A stretch of 38,658 nucleotides of DNA, taken from Proteiniphilum sp. UBA1403. GTDB taxonomy: Bacteria > Bacteroidota > Bacteroidia > Bacteroidales > Dysgonomonadaceae. Below are positions 25,694 to 34,141 of this stretch, piece after piece. The stretch lies in assembly GCA_002305715.1 (NCBI GenBank), contig DBQD01000013.1:13656-52313 (forward strand). The letters run 5' to 3'. Positions within the stretch are counted from its first letter, which is position 1. Each line of letters starts with the position of its first letter. A program made the translations under genes and the position numbers. A model generated the notes under the pieces. That model ran no database searches and was not told the DNA's origin. It worked only from the letters and a program-made list of their open reading frames with translations.

Positions 25694-27934
25694 ATGAACA
25701 GTAGACATGTAGCATGGGAAGGATTTAAAGGAGAAGTATGGAGAAAAGAAATCAACGTACGAGATTTCATCATGCACAATTATACGCCTTATGAGGGTGA
25801 CGATTCGTTTCTAACGACTTCAACCGAACGCACTCATAAGATTTGGAATCGACTTACGGAGCTATTTCGTGAGGAACAGGCTAAAGGTGTATATGATGCG
25901 GAGACTAAATATCCGCAGCAGATTGATACATATGGACCGGGTTACATCGACAAAGAAAATGAGGTTATTGTTGGTTTACAGACTGATGCGCCACTGAAAC
26001 GTGGTATCTTCCCTAAAGGGGGTATACGCATGGTAGAGAATGCTTTGAATGCCTACGGATATGAGTTGGACCCGATGACGAAGAAGATTTTTACACGGTA
26101 TCGCAAGACTCATAATGAAGGGGTATTCTCTGCATACAATGATGAAATGATGGCGGCTCGCAAGTCGGGTATTATCACTGGTCTTCCAGATGCTTACGGA
26201 CGTGGACGAATTATTGGTGATTATCGTCGTGTACCTCTATACGGAACTACAGCCTTGATTGAGGAGCGAAAAGATTTCATGCAACGGTTAGATATTCAGG
26301 AGTTTACGGAAAATACCATTCGTAGTCGTGAAGAGGTGACCGAACAGATAAATGCACTGAAGGCTTTTGAAAAAATGTGTGCCGCTTACGGATTTGATGT
26401 AACAGAACCTGCTCACAACAGTAAAGAGGCTGTACAATTCCTTTATTTTGCCTATCTGGCAGCAGTGAAGGATCAGGACGGTGCGGCAATGTCGATTGGT
26501 CGCACTTCGACTTTCCTCGATATATACATTGAAAAAGATCTACGTGAGGGATTAATTACCGAAACCGATGCACAGGAGTTGGTGGATCAGTTAATCATTA
26601 AACTGCGTATCGTGCGCTTCCTCCGTACCCCAGAGTACAATGAGCTTTTCTCGGGAGACCCAGTATGGGTGACTGAATCGTTGGGTGGACAAACTGTGGA
26701 TGGGCGAACATTGGTGACAAAAACCTCATTCCGCTATCTACAAACACTTTACAACCTTGGTCCTGCACCGGAGCCAAACCTTACAGTACTATGGTCACAA
26801 CAGAGTCCCGAAAACTGGAAACGTTTCTGCGCAAAAGTGTCGGTCGATACTTCGGCTATACAATATGAGAATGACGACCTAATGCGTCCGGACTATGGTG
26901 ATGACTACGGTATTGCTTGTTGTGTATCGCCAATGAAGATCGGAAAACAGATGCAACTTTTTGGTGCTCGTGCGAACTTGGCAAAGTGCCTTCTCTATGC
27001 TATTAACGGAGGCCGTGATGAGAAGTCGGGTGCCCAAGTGGCTCCGCTCTATGAGCCGATTACTTCGGAGTACCTCGACTACGATGAGGTAATGACGAAG
27101 TTTGAACTTTCTATGCGTTGGTTAGCGAAAGTGTATGTGAATGCACTGAAAGTGATTCACTATATGCATGATAAATATGCATACGAAGCTTTCGAAATGG
27201 CATTACACGATGGTGATGTGGAGCGAATTAGGGCAACCGGTATTGCAGGTCTCTCAATTGTAGCGGATTCGTTGGCTGCAATTCGGGATACTAAAGTGAG
27301 AGTAATCCGTGATGATCGCGGTATTGCAGTGGATTTTGTGCGTGAAGGGGAGTATGTACCTTTCGGTAACAACGATGATCGTACAGATCAGATTGCAGTG
27401 GAAATTACGAAAAAATTCATGGGTTACCTGCGTCAACATGAGACATATCGCAATGCAAAACCAACACAGTCGATCCTAACCATTACCTCGAATGTGGTAT
27501 ATGGTAAGAAAACAGGTGCCACTCCGGATGGTCGCCCCGCAGGTGAACCTTTCGCACCGGGTGCAAACCCTATGAACGGTCGCGACAAGAAAGGTGCTGT
27601 AGCAGCTTTGGCATCGGTAGCGAAGTTACCATTTCAGCATGCACACGATGGGATTTCTTACACTTTTGCAGTGTCGCCGGGATCGTTGGGCAAGGATAAG
27701 GATACACGAATAGCAAACTTGGTGGGGCTGCTCGATGGTTATTTCACATCGGATGGTGGTCAACACTTGAATGTGAATGTGTTCGATAAAGAATTGTTGC
27801 TTGATGCTATGGCGCATCCGGAGAATTATCCTCAGTTGACCATACGTGTGTCAGGCTATGCCGTGAATTTCATTAAGTTGACGAAGGAACAGCAACTGGA
27901 TGTGATTTCAAGAACAATTAATCAGTCATTATAA
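25694..27934 (+). CDS. pflB: Pyruvate formate-lyase
   Basis: 746 residues from the ATG at 25694; the frame is open from a TTG at 25655 but the protein aligns with E. coli PflB at this start (AWEGFKGEVWRKEINVRDFI). PFL splits pyruvate with CoA into formate and acetyl-CoA under anaerobic conditions. Key residues are present: adjacent Cys409-Cys410 (IACCVSPM) and the glycyl-radical Gly721 (RVSGYAVNF) 25 residues from the end. The length fits PFL and not the glycerol dehydratase or choline-lyase relatives, and the CC pair is the PFL hallmark. The activase gene follows within 30 bases. Oxygen would inactivate the enzyme, so the organism needs an anaerobic niche. Confidence 0.97.
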   Translation: MNSRHVAWEGFKGEVWRKEINVRDFIMHNYTPYEGDDSFLTTSTERTHKIWNRLTELFREEQAKGVYDAETKYPQQIDTYGPGYIDKENEVIVGLQTDAPLKRGIFPKGGIRMVENALNAYGYELDPMTKKIFTRYRKTHNEGVFSAYNDEMMAARKSGIITGLPDAYGRGRIIGDYRRVPLYGTTALIEERKDFMQRLDIQEFTENTIRSREEVTEQINALKAFEKMCAAYGFDVTEPAHNSKEAVQFLYFAYLAAVKDQDGAAMSIGRTSTFLDIYIEKDLREGLITETDAQELVDQLIIKLRIVRFLRTPEYNELFSGDPVWVTESLGGQTVDGRTLVTKTSFRYLQTLYNLGPAPEPNLTVLWSQQSPENWKRFCAKVSVDTSAIQYENDDLMRPDYGDDYGIACCVSPMKIGKQMQLFGARANLAKCLLYAINGGRDEKSGAQVAPLYEPITSEYLDYDEVMTKFELSMRWLAKVYVNALKVIHYMHDKYAYEAFEMALHDGDVERIRATGIAGLSIVADSLAAIRDTKVRVIRDDRGIAVDFVREGEYVPFGNNDDRTDQIAVEITKKFMGYLRQHETYRNAKPTQSILTITSNVVYGKKTGATPDGRPAGEPFAPGANPMNGRDKKGAVAALASVAKLPFQHAHDGISYTFAVSPGSLGKDKDTRIANLVGLLDGYFTSDGGQHLNVNVFDKELLLDAMAHPENYPQLTIRVSGYAVNFIKLTKEQQLDVISRTINQSL

Positions 27935-27962
27935 ACAGCATAAGATCGCAGACCTGATTCTT

Positions 27963-28700
27963 ATGGAAACCTACGAGGCAATGATTTCTCAAAAAATGAC
28001 CGGAAATATTCATTCTCTGGAGAGTTTTGGTACGGTGGACGGACCGGGGATTCGCTTTGTCGTTTTCATGCAGGGATGTCCATTGCGTTGCCTTTACTGC
28101 CATAATCCGGACAGTTGGGATAGAAACCACAAGGGACAGTACCAACTAACCCCGGAGGAATTGCTGGCGGAGGTTGTGCGATACAAACACTTTATTGCTA
28201 AGGGTGGAGTGACTGTGACAGGTGGTGAGCCTTTGATGCAGGCAGAATTTGTGAAGAAGTTTTTCCTAATCTGCCGTGAAGCTGGAATTCATACTGCGTT
28301 GGATACGTCGGGGGCAATTTTTACTCCTGCTGTGCAAGAGACGTTGGATGTAACAGACCTGGTATTACTTGATATAAAATCGATTGATCCGGAACAGCAT
28401 AAACTATTAACTGGGGCTAAACAAGATAATACTCTTCGGTGTCTCAATTATTTGGAAGAAAACCAGATTCCTGTATGGATACGCCACGTTCTGGTACCTG
28501 GATGGACAGACAATGATGTACTGCTACAGCGATTGATGGATTTTTTACGACCCTATAAGTGTGTTGAGAAAGTGGAACTTCTGCCATATCATACGATGGG
28601 TACACGAAAATATGAACAGATGGGGTTGGATTATCCACTGAAAGATACGCCGCCCTTGTCCGCAGAACGTTTAAAGATGGTTCAGAAGTTTTTTCAATAA
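27963..28700 (+). CDS. pflA: Pyruvate formate-lyase activating enzyme (radical SAM)
   Basis: 245 residues, as in E. coli PflA (246). It makes the glycyl radical on PflB using SAM and a 4Fe-4S cluster. The cluster motif is Cys39-x3-Cys43-x2-Cys46 (QGCPLRCLYCHNPD); GGVTVTGGEPLMQ is the SAM-binding GGEP, and VWIRHVLVPGWTD and VELLPYH are typical. It starts 29 bases after pflB and is the last gene of the unit, ending in an intrinsic terminator. Confidence 0.97.
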   Translation: METYEAMISQKMTGNIHSLESFGTVDGPGIRFVVFMQGCPLRCLYCHNPDSWDRNHKGQYQLTPEELLAEVVRYKHFIAKGGVTVTGGEPLMQAEFVKKFFLICREAGIHTALDTSGAIFTPAVQETLDVTDLVLLDIKSIDPEQHKLLTGAKQDNTLRCLNYLEENQIPVWIRHVLVPGWTDNDVLLQRLMDFLRPYKCVEKVELLPYHTMGTRKYEQMGLDYPLKDTPPLSAERLKMVQKFFQ

Positions 28701-28714
28701 AATGAACCCTAAAA

Positions 28715-28752
28715 AAAGCAGGAGAATCGTGATTGGACTTTTCTCCTGCTTT
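28715..28752 (+). terminator. Intrinsic terminator of the pflBA unit
   Basis: A 12-bp perfect stem, AAAGCAGGAGAA (28715-28726) and TTCTCCTGCTTT (28741-28752), with a 14-base loop, followed by ATTTTT. It ends the focA-pflB-pflA transcript. Confidence 0.85.
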
Positions 28753-28830
28753 ATTTTTATAACTATTTAATGCCTATTCTTTAACCTAATTATTTCCCTA
28801 AGTCTGAGTTCAAATAAACATTCTAGTCAA

Positions 28831-28885
28831 CTTTATATTTCAAATTCTATTTCATTTCCGATTTCTCTTCCAATTTCACTTCTGA
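28831..28885. repeat. Low-complexity quasi-repeat after the TlpA-like gene
   Basis: A pyrimidine-rich stretch (purine-rich on the minus strand) with loosely repeating units of the form GAAAT-GGAA on the minus strand. No protein with a start codon is seen; read leftward the frame gives repeated Glu-Ile pairs but ends quickly. It lies past the stop of the minus-strand thioredoxin gene. Confidence 0.25.
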
Positions 28886-28918
28886 TTATGTTTTATAGTC
28901 TATTTCCTAGTAAAAAAA

Positions 28919-30142
28919 TTATTCAGAAAGAAGTGAATCGACTAGAGTATTGAACTCTTCAATGAATTCATCGTAAAAGAGTCCCGTTGCAGGTCCGTTA
29001 AATCCGGTATGAATAGTGCGAACCTTACCTTTTTTGTCTATAAAAATGGTGGTGGGATAACTGGAGAAGTTATCCAGTTCAGGTAGTACCCCTGCTACAT
29101 TCTCCTTGCCGACTGCTCCGCCAAAGAGAATTGGGTATGTTGTATTATAGCGTTCTTTGAGCTGACCAATTGCTTTCTTGGCATAGACTTCATCGTTTTT
29201 TCTCTCAAAGGCAATTCCGAGTATCTCCACTCCTCGATCTTTGTTCTCTTCGTACCAAGGTGCAAGATAGGCCATCTCATCGAGACAGTTGGGACACCAG
29301 CTTCCAAGTATTGAAACGATTATGACTTTGCCTTTATATTGCTCGTCGCTGAGCGAAACGATATTTCCATTCAGATTGGGTAGTGAAAAACTGAGCGTTT
29401 CATAACCTTGTTTTAGACCAGCTAATGAGTAGGCATCAGCTAACGCTGCTGCATCGTTTTTCCTTCCTACAAGTTTTGTGATACCACGGGTTGTATAAAA
29501 AGTACCTTCGAAATGGTTATCGTCTGTAAAGTTAAGTTCAATGTAATAGGGACTCAATCCGCCAAATGCTGAAAGTTGTACTCCTTCATTTGTATATGCA
29601 CCTTCCAGAAAACGGAGGTCTCCAGAATTGGTCAGTATAGAACCGGTGACAATGTCTCCGCTGGTTTTAAAGATCCCTACGTTATGAGTGGTATCTCCTT
29701 CATTGACAAAGAGTACATCCCATTTTCCGTCAATCTTTCTATTCGTAGGAGTTGTAACAGGAGCAAAACGTTCTGAAGTTCCGTAAACTGCGGTAAACGT
29801 TACTCCTGAATCGTTTTCGATATAATTTTTAATGAATTTTCCTTCAATATGGTTGCCCTTGACAAAACCTTTAAGTACGGCATCATATGCAATAATGGGT
29901 ACGATGAGTGTGTCACCATGAAATGTGACATTTGGGAGTTCTACTCGCTCGTCTCCATTGATTAGGATGAAGGTAGCAGTGTCTAAACTCGTTTTTTTTA
30001 CTTCAAAAAGAAAGGGTGCTGTACGGTTATCCGACAAGTTAAGTTCGCCACGCCATGTTCCTTCTTGTAAACCTCCTTTTTTTTCGCAAGAACCGAGTCC
30101 TATCGGAATTAGAGCAAGTAATAATAATTGTAAATATTTCAT
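28919..30142 (-). CDS. TlpA-like thioredoxin-domain lipoprotein
   Basis: 407 residues. A lipoprotein signal ends LGSC (Cys19). An N-terminal beta-rich part (about 20-245) has no motif I recognise and is like the extra domains of Bacteroidota AhpC/TSA-TlpA proteins. The C-terminal thioredoxin domain (about 250-400) has the redox pair Cys283-Cys286 in WCPNC, cis-proline region SSYPTTIFID, and GKVIIVSILGSWCPNC. It likely reduces or moves disulfides of exported proteins in the envelope; the CPNC dipeptide is variant from CGPC. A -7 promoter element is 80 bases upstream. Confidence 0.88.
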   Translation of the reverse strand: MKYLQLLLLALIPIGLGSCEKKGGLQEGTWRGELNLSDNRTAPFLFEVKKTSLDTATFILINGDERVELPNVTFHGDTLIVPIIAYDAVLKGFVKGNHIEGKFIKNYIENDSGVTFTAVYGTSERFAPVTTPTNRKIDGKWDVLFVNEGDTTHNVGIFKTSGDIVTGSILTNSGDLRFLEGAYTNEGVQLSAFGGLSPYYIELNFTDDNHFEGTFYTTRGITKLVGRKNDAAALADAYSLAGLKQGYETLSFSLPNLNGNIVSLSDEQYKGKVIIVSILGSWCPNCLDEMAYLAPWYEENKDRGVEILGIAFERKNDEVYAKKAIGQLKERYNTTYPILFGGAVGKENVAGVLPELDNFSSYPTTIFIDKKGKVRTIHTGFNGPATGLFYDEFIEEFNTLVDSLLSE

Positions 30143-30221
30143 AAGGATATATTTATGTATTTGTAATTTATCGATAATTAAATTGATATGATGGAAACAT
30201 GAAAAGCAGATTATTCCATTA

Positions 30222-30229
30222 CAAATATA
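30222..30229 (-). promoter_or_regulatory. Putative -7 element of the TlpA-like gene
   Basis: Read leftward it is TATATTTG, a match to TAnnTTTG, giving a start near 30215 and a leader of about 70 bases. No strong -33. Confidence 0.4.
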
Positions 30230-30291
30230 ACGTACTTTTTTATTTGGGAGTGTACCATTTAGTTACAATCTTATCTATGTGCGTAAATGAA

Positions 30292-30322
30292 AAAGCGACC
30301 AATCTTGTGAATTAGTCGCTTT
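30292..30322 (-). terminator. Intrinsic terminator of cysK
   Basis: A 12-bp stem with one G-U pair: AAAGCGACCAAT (30292-30303) and ATTAGTCGCTTT (30311-30322), loop of 7. Read leftward it is followed by a short T run. It lies about 90 bases past the cysK stop. Confidence 0.7.
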
Positions 30323-30410
30323 GAATTGAAGATAACCTAAATTAAAATAAGACACATTTTAACATCAGAATTGCTTGTATTGATTTGTATTGTACTAAAT
30401 CAGTTTTCCA

Positions 30411-31358
30411 TTAAAGTGGATATTCGTCGAAAGCATACAAAAGGGTAGAGAGATAGCGCTCACCAGTATCGGGTAAAATAGCTACAATAGTCTTTCCGCT
30501 GTTTTCAGGCTCTTTTGCCAACTGTAGAGCAGCATAGGCTGCTGCACCAGATGAGATACCCACAAGTAGGCCTTCCAGTTTTGCCAGTTTACGGCTTGTG
30601 AGAATGGCATAATCGTTGCTTACAGGAATTATACGATCGACAACCGATCCGTTGTAAGTGCCAGGTATAAATCCTGCTCCAATACCTTGGATTTTGTGGG
30701 GGCCGGGATTGCCTCCAGAGAGAACAGGAGAGTCGGCTGGTTCTACTGCAACCACTTTTATATTGGGGTTTAGTTCTTTTAGCCTTTTTCCAGCTCCACT
30801 TACAGTACCTCCTGTGCCTACACCACTCACAAAGATATCAATTATGCCATCTGTGTCGCGCCATACTTCTTCACCAGTTGTATCATAATGGATCTGAGGA
30901 TTGGCTTGGTTTTCAAATTGCTGAAGAATCACTGCATTCGGTATTTCGGCCTGTAATTCTTTGGCTTTGGCAATTGCTCCTTTCATTCCTTCACTACCCG
31001 GTGTGAGTACCAGCTCGGCTCCTAATGCCTTCAGCAAATTTCTTCTCTCTATACTCATGGTCTCGGGCATGGTGAGGATGAGACGGTAATTTTTTATGGA
31101 TGAAACAAAAGCAAGTCCGATTCCGGTATTACCACTAGTTGGCTCAATGAGGACTGAGTTTTCATTGATTGTGCCATTCTTCTCTGCATCTACGATCATG
31201 GAGAGTGCAATTCGATCTTTCACGCTTCCTAGCGGATTGAAACTTTCAAGTTTGACTACGATGTTTGCGACAGCGCCTTCAGTTTTAGCGAAACGATTAA
31301 GTTTCAATAGGGGGGTATTACCGACCAACATGGTCAAATTTTCTGCAATTTTAGTCAT
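30411..31358 (-). CDS. cysK: Cysteine synthase A (O-acetylserine sulfhydrylase)
   Basis: 315 residues, the usual length. It makes cysteine from O-acetylserine and sulfide. The PLP lysine is Lys47 (LGSVKDR); the TSGNTG loop spans 74-79 and GVGTGGTVSGAGK binds phosphate. ILPDTGERYLSTLL near the C-terminus is typical of CysK, and there is no CBS regulatory domain. Its promoter faces the LuxR-type regulator gene. Confidence 0.96.
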   Translation of the reverse strand: MTKIAENLTMLVGNTPLLKLNRFAKTEGAVANIVVKLESFNPLGSVKDRIALSMIVDAEKNGTINENSVLIEPTSGNTGIGLAFVSSIKNYRLILTMPETMSIERRNLLKALGAELVLTPGSEGMKGAIAKAKELQAEIPNAVILQQFENQANPQIHYDTTGEEVWRDTDGIIDIFVSGVGTGGTVSGAGKRLKELNPNIKVVAVEPADSPVLSGGNPGPHKIQGIGAGFIPGTYNGSVVDRIIPVSNDYAILTSRKLAKLEGLLVGISSGAAAYAALQLAKEPENSGKTIVAILPDTGERYLSTLLYAFDEYPL

Positions 31359-31383
31359 AATTCTATGTTTTCTGTTTTTATGA

Positions 31384-31391
31384 CAAAGATA
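31384..31391 (-). promoter_or_regulatory. Putative -7 element of cysK
   Basis: Read leftward it is TATCTTTG, giving a start near 31377 and a leader of about 20 bases before the cysK ATG. Confidence 0.6.
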
Positions 31392-31411
31392 ATTGGCTAT
31401 TTATTGACATG

Positions 31412-31433
31412 AAATAGCACAATTGTGTTATTT
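31412..31433. promoter_or_regulatory. 22-bp near-perfect palindrome between cysK and the LuxR-type gene
   Basis: Half sites AAATAGCACAA and TTGTGTTATTT differ from a perfect palindrome at one pair only. The centre CACAATTGTG is perfect. It overlaps the expected -33 region of cysK and lies just upstream of the regulator gene. A candidate operator shared by the divergent genes. Confidence 0.45.
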
Positions 31434-31474
31434 TTTTTAGTACTGCGATGATAAATCATTATTTTTGTATTGAT

Positions 31475-32137
31475 ATGAAAGGGAAAGTCGTAAGGAATAA
31501 TTATATATTGGCGGACAATCAAGATATTACTCGAGAGGGTCTACGCTCATTCTTGCAAGTAACCGATATGAATGCATCGATTACAGAGGCTGCGAATTTC
31601 CGTGTATTACTAGAAAAGTTACGTGAAAATCCTTGTTCGGTAGTGGTGATCGACTATGCTTTACTCGACTTGTCTTCTGCAAATCACCTACTAAACATTA
31701 AAAGTGGTGCAAATGGATCTAAATGGCTCCTTTTTTCAGATGAACCTGGTGAACACTTTCTACGTCAACTCTTGTTGGCAGATCCAACCATCAGTGTAGT
31801 ATTGAAAAACAACAGCAAGGATCAGATATTGGACGCATTAATGTGTGTAGCTGCAGGGGAGGTGTATTGGTGTGATTACGCCGAATCGGTAATGCGTGCA
31901 GATGTGCCAACAACAAAAATACCCGACTCTCTCACAAACACAGAGAAAAAAATTCTGTATGAAATTGCGTTGGGAAAAACCACCAAAGAGATTGCAATTG
32001 AGAAAAACCTCAGCTTCCATACGGTAAATGCACATAGACGCAACATTTACCGTAAGTTGGAGGTAAACAGTGTAAATGAGGCAACAAGATACGCTCTGCA
32101 GGCAGGTTTGATTGATTTAATGGAGTATTATATTTAA
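31475..32137 (+). CDS. LuxR-type (NarL/FixJ-like) response regulator
   Basis: 220 residues from the ATG at 31475; an upstream ATG at 31448 in the same frame is possible. The N-terminal receiver-like domain (about 4-120) is degenerate: NNYILADNQDITREGLRSFL and VVVIDYALLD are seen, with Asp-Asn where two acidic residues are common, so phosphorylation is uncertain. The C-terminus is a clear LuxR helix-turn-helix (about 150-215: LTNTEKKILYEIALGKTTKE, then HTVNAHRRNIYRKLEVNS). No sensor kinase is next to it. Its stop TAA is directly followed by the convergent hemH stop, with no base between. It may control itself or cysK through the palindrome. Confidence 0.85.
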   Translation: MKGKVVRNNYILADNQDITREGLRSFLQVTDMNASITEAANFRVLLEKLRENPCSVVVIDYALLDLSSANHLLNIKSGANGSKWLLFSDEPGEHFLRQLLLADPTISVVLKNNSKDQILDALMCVAAGEVYWCDYAESVMRADVPTTKIPDSLTNTEKKILYEIALGKTTKEIAIEKNLSFHTVNAHRRNIYRKLEVNSVNEATRYALQAGLIDLMEYYI

Positions 32138-33103
32138 TTACAACCGTTCTATGATCTTCCAGATGGCTTCAACCCATACTTCATTGTGATTCAATGAGGG
32201 AATGAAGACAAATTTCTCTCCACCTGCCTCCATAAAGAGTTTTCGAGCTTCGATATCAATGTCGAAAAGTGTTTCCATATTATCAACAGGGAATCCTGGT
32301 GCCATCACGGCTACCTTTTTCCAACCAAGTCTTGGCAAATCAGCAATATCCTTATTTAAGAAAGGCTTCAACCAATTATTTCCTCTTTGAGAAGCATACA
32401 AAAGCAAGGTGTGGCGGAGATCGAAACCGCTTTTTTCACAAATAAGACGATTGGTCTCTTTCAGTTGATAGACGTAATCGAATTCTTTTCCTTTACGCCA
32501 AGCAGCTTCGACTTGTGATACTTGCAGACTGTGATAGCTGAATACAAGTCGATCAATATCATCTAAATAGGGTAGGGCTGAGGATACCAATGCTCCGATA
32601 AAGGCAGGGTGATTGTAGTAAGGTTCTACGAATCGAAGCCGAAAGGAATGCGGATGGCGATAAAAGATTTTCCCAATGGTATCTTTTGAGGTTTGTGTAG
32701 TGGATTGTGAAAAATGAGGGTATAAAGGAAAAACAATCACTTCATGTAATAGTGGGCATTTTTGCTCCAGCTTCTTGAAAGCATTCATGATATCTGGCTC
32801 ACCATAACGCATTGCAATTTCTACAGGAATACCTTTTTTTGTTTCCAGTGTCTTGGCAAGCATCTGCATATGATATAACAGAGGTGAAATGATGGGTTCT
32901 TCCTTACGCCAGATTAGTGAATATTTTTCTGCTGATTTGGCACAGGAAAAGGGAGCTATGATTCGTGTAGCTAGGAAACGGGATAGCCAATCGGCTTGTC
33001 CCGTTACCAATGGATCCGAAAGCATGTCGCCTATGAATTTTTTCACATCGGCTTTTTCCTTGCTGGCGGGAGTACCCACATTGATCAATAATATCCCTTT
33101 CAT
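32138..33103 (-). CDS. hemH: Ferrochelatase-family protein
   Basis: 321 residues from the ATG at 33103; the frame is open from a TTG two codons upstream. Ferrochelatase inserts iron into porphyrin, the last step of one heme route. GILLINVGTP is the N-terminal motif; His191 (SYHS) and Glu277 (NMETLFD) match the two catalytic residues. The usual HGLP motif reads HSLQ, and the lid region after it (EAAWRKGKEFDYVYQLKET) is short of the common cysteine or proline pattern. The family is clear; heme versus coproheme use is not. It is the last gene of yhcH-glgB-manA-hemH, 10 bases after manA. Confidence 0.9.
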   Translation of the reverse strand: MKGILLINVGTPASKEKADVKKFIGDMLSDPLVTGQADWLSRFLATRIIAPFSCAKSAEKYSLIWRKEEPIISPLLYHMQMLAKTLETKKGIPVEIAMRYGEPDIMNAFKKLEQKCPLLHEVIVFPLYPHFSQSTTQTSKDTIGKIFYRHPHSFRLRFVEPYYNHPAFIGALVSSALPYLDDIDRLVFSYHSLQVSQVEAAWRKGKEFDYVYQLKETNRLICEKSGFDLRHTLLLYASQRGNNWLKPFLNKDIADLPRLGWKKVAVMAPGFPVDNMETLFDIDIEARKLFMEAGGEKFVFIPSLNHNEVWVEAIWKIIERL

Positions 33104-33112
33104 AAACAATTA

Positions 33113-34126
33113 TTAATGTGTGACATATGTCTCAAGCAGTTTCGATGAGTCATCTGAAGTGATGGAAATTGTACCAGTGTCTGCAGGGATGAGCATTGAC
33201 TCACCTTGCTTAATTGTAACAATATTTCCTTTGTCATCTTTAATGGTACACTTACCCTCCATGCAGATGTATATTACGAATGAGTCCAAATCAACATAGG
33301 AGCGGGTTATGACTTTCTGTTTTCCCATCTCTAGTAAATTGGTAGTGAAATAGGGGCAAGAAACCAACTTGACCGGCTGGTTTATATTCTTTTCGTAAGT
33401 TGTTTTATATGAGTCGTAAACATTGTAATCGATAGCATCCTTAGCAAGTTCGGTGTGGAGTTCGCGGCTGTTACCTCCTGCATCTTTACGATTGTAGTCG
33501 TAGATGCGATATGTGATATCGGAAGTTTGCTGAATTTCTGCAATGAAACAACCTGCACCAATGGCATGAACCCTCCCAGCAGGCAGAAAAAAAACGTCAC
33601 CTTCCTGTACTTCAAATCGTTTGAGTGTGTCGGTAAAAGTGTTGTTATGTACTGTTTCTACATATTCTTCTGGAGTAATTTGTTTCTCAAAACCGGAATA
33701 TAAGAAAGCTCCAGTAGTGGCTTTGATAACATACCACATTTCTGTCTTACCAAATGAGTTGTGTCTTTCTTTTGCCAACTTGTCGTCAGGATGGACTTGG
33801 ATTGAAAGGTCATCGCGAGCATCAATGAATTTAATGAGAAGCGGAAAGGTGTTACCAAACTTCTCGTATACTCCTTTTCCGACCAGAATCTCTTTATGTG
33901 TTGAAATTAGCTCTTCAAGTGTTACTCCTGCAAGCGGTCCGTTAGCCACTACAGACAAGTTGTTTTTTACTCCAGAGATTTCCCAGCTTTCACCTATACC
34001 ATCTTGTTGAGGTTCTATTTGCTTGAATTTGGTAATATCGGAACCACCCCATATGATTGACTTGAGAATGGGTTGAAATTTTAAGGGATATAATAATTGA
34101 GAGTCTTCTTGATTATTGTATGTCAT
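33113..34126 (-). CDS. manA: Mannose-6-phosphate isomerase, class I
   Basis: 337 residues, cupin fold. It interconverts fructose-6-phosphate and mannose-6-phosphate, feeding mannose to glycolysis or to GDP-mannose. Zinc ligands of the family are visible: Gln110 and His112 (IQVHPDD), Glu129 (KTEMWYV) and His187 (GRVHAIGAG). The N-terminus IIWGG is typical, and the size is that of the short bacterial form. It is 15 bases after glgB and 9 before hemH. Confidence 0.95.
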   Translation of the reverse strand: MTYNNQEDSQLLYPLKFQPILKSIIWGGSDITKFKQIEPQQDGIGESWEISGVKNNLSVVANGPLAGVTLEELISTHKEILVGKGVYEKFGNTFPLLIKFIDARDDLSIQVHPDDKLAKERHNSFGKTEMWYVIKATTGAFLYSGFEKQITPEEYVETVHNNTFTDTLKRFEVQEGDVFFLPAGRVHAIGAGCFIAEIQQTSDITYRIYDYNRKDAGGNSRELHTELAKDAIDYNVYDSYKTTYEKNINQPVKLVSCPYFTTNLLEMGKQKVITRSYVDLDSFVIYICMEGKCTIKDDKGNIVTIKQGESMLIPADTGTISITSDDSSKLLETYVTH

Positions 34127-34141
34127 GTTGAAAATATATGT

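Noticed and set aside
31460..31467. TATTTTTG, a promoter-like -7 box at the LuxR-type regulator gene
   Set aside because: The start would fall at or next to the ATG at 31475, leaving no leader; the match is kept only as a possibility for a leaderless start.
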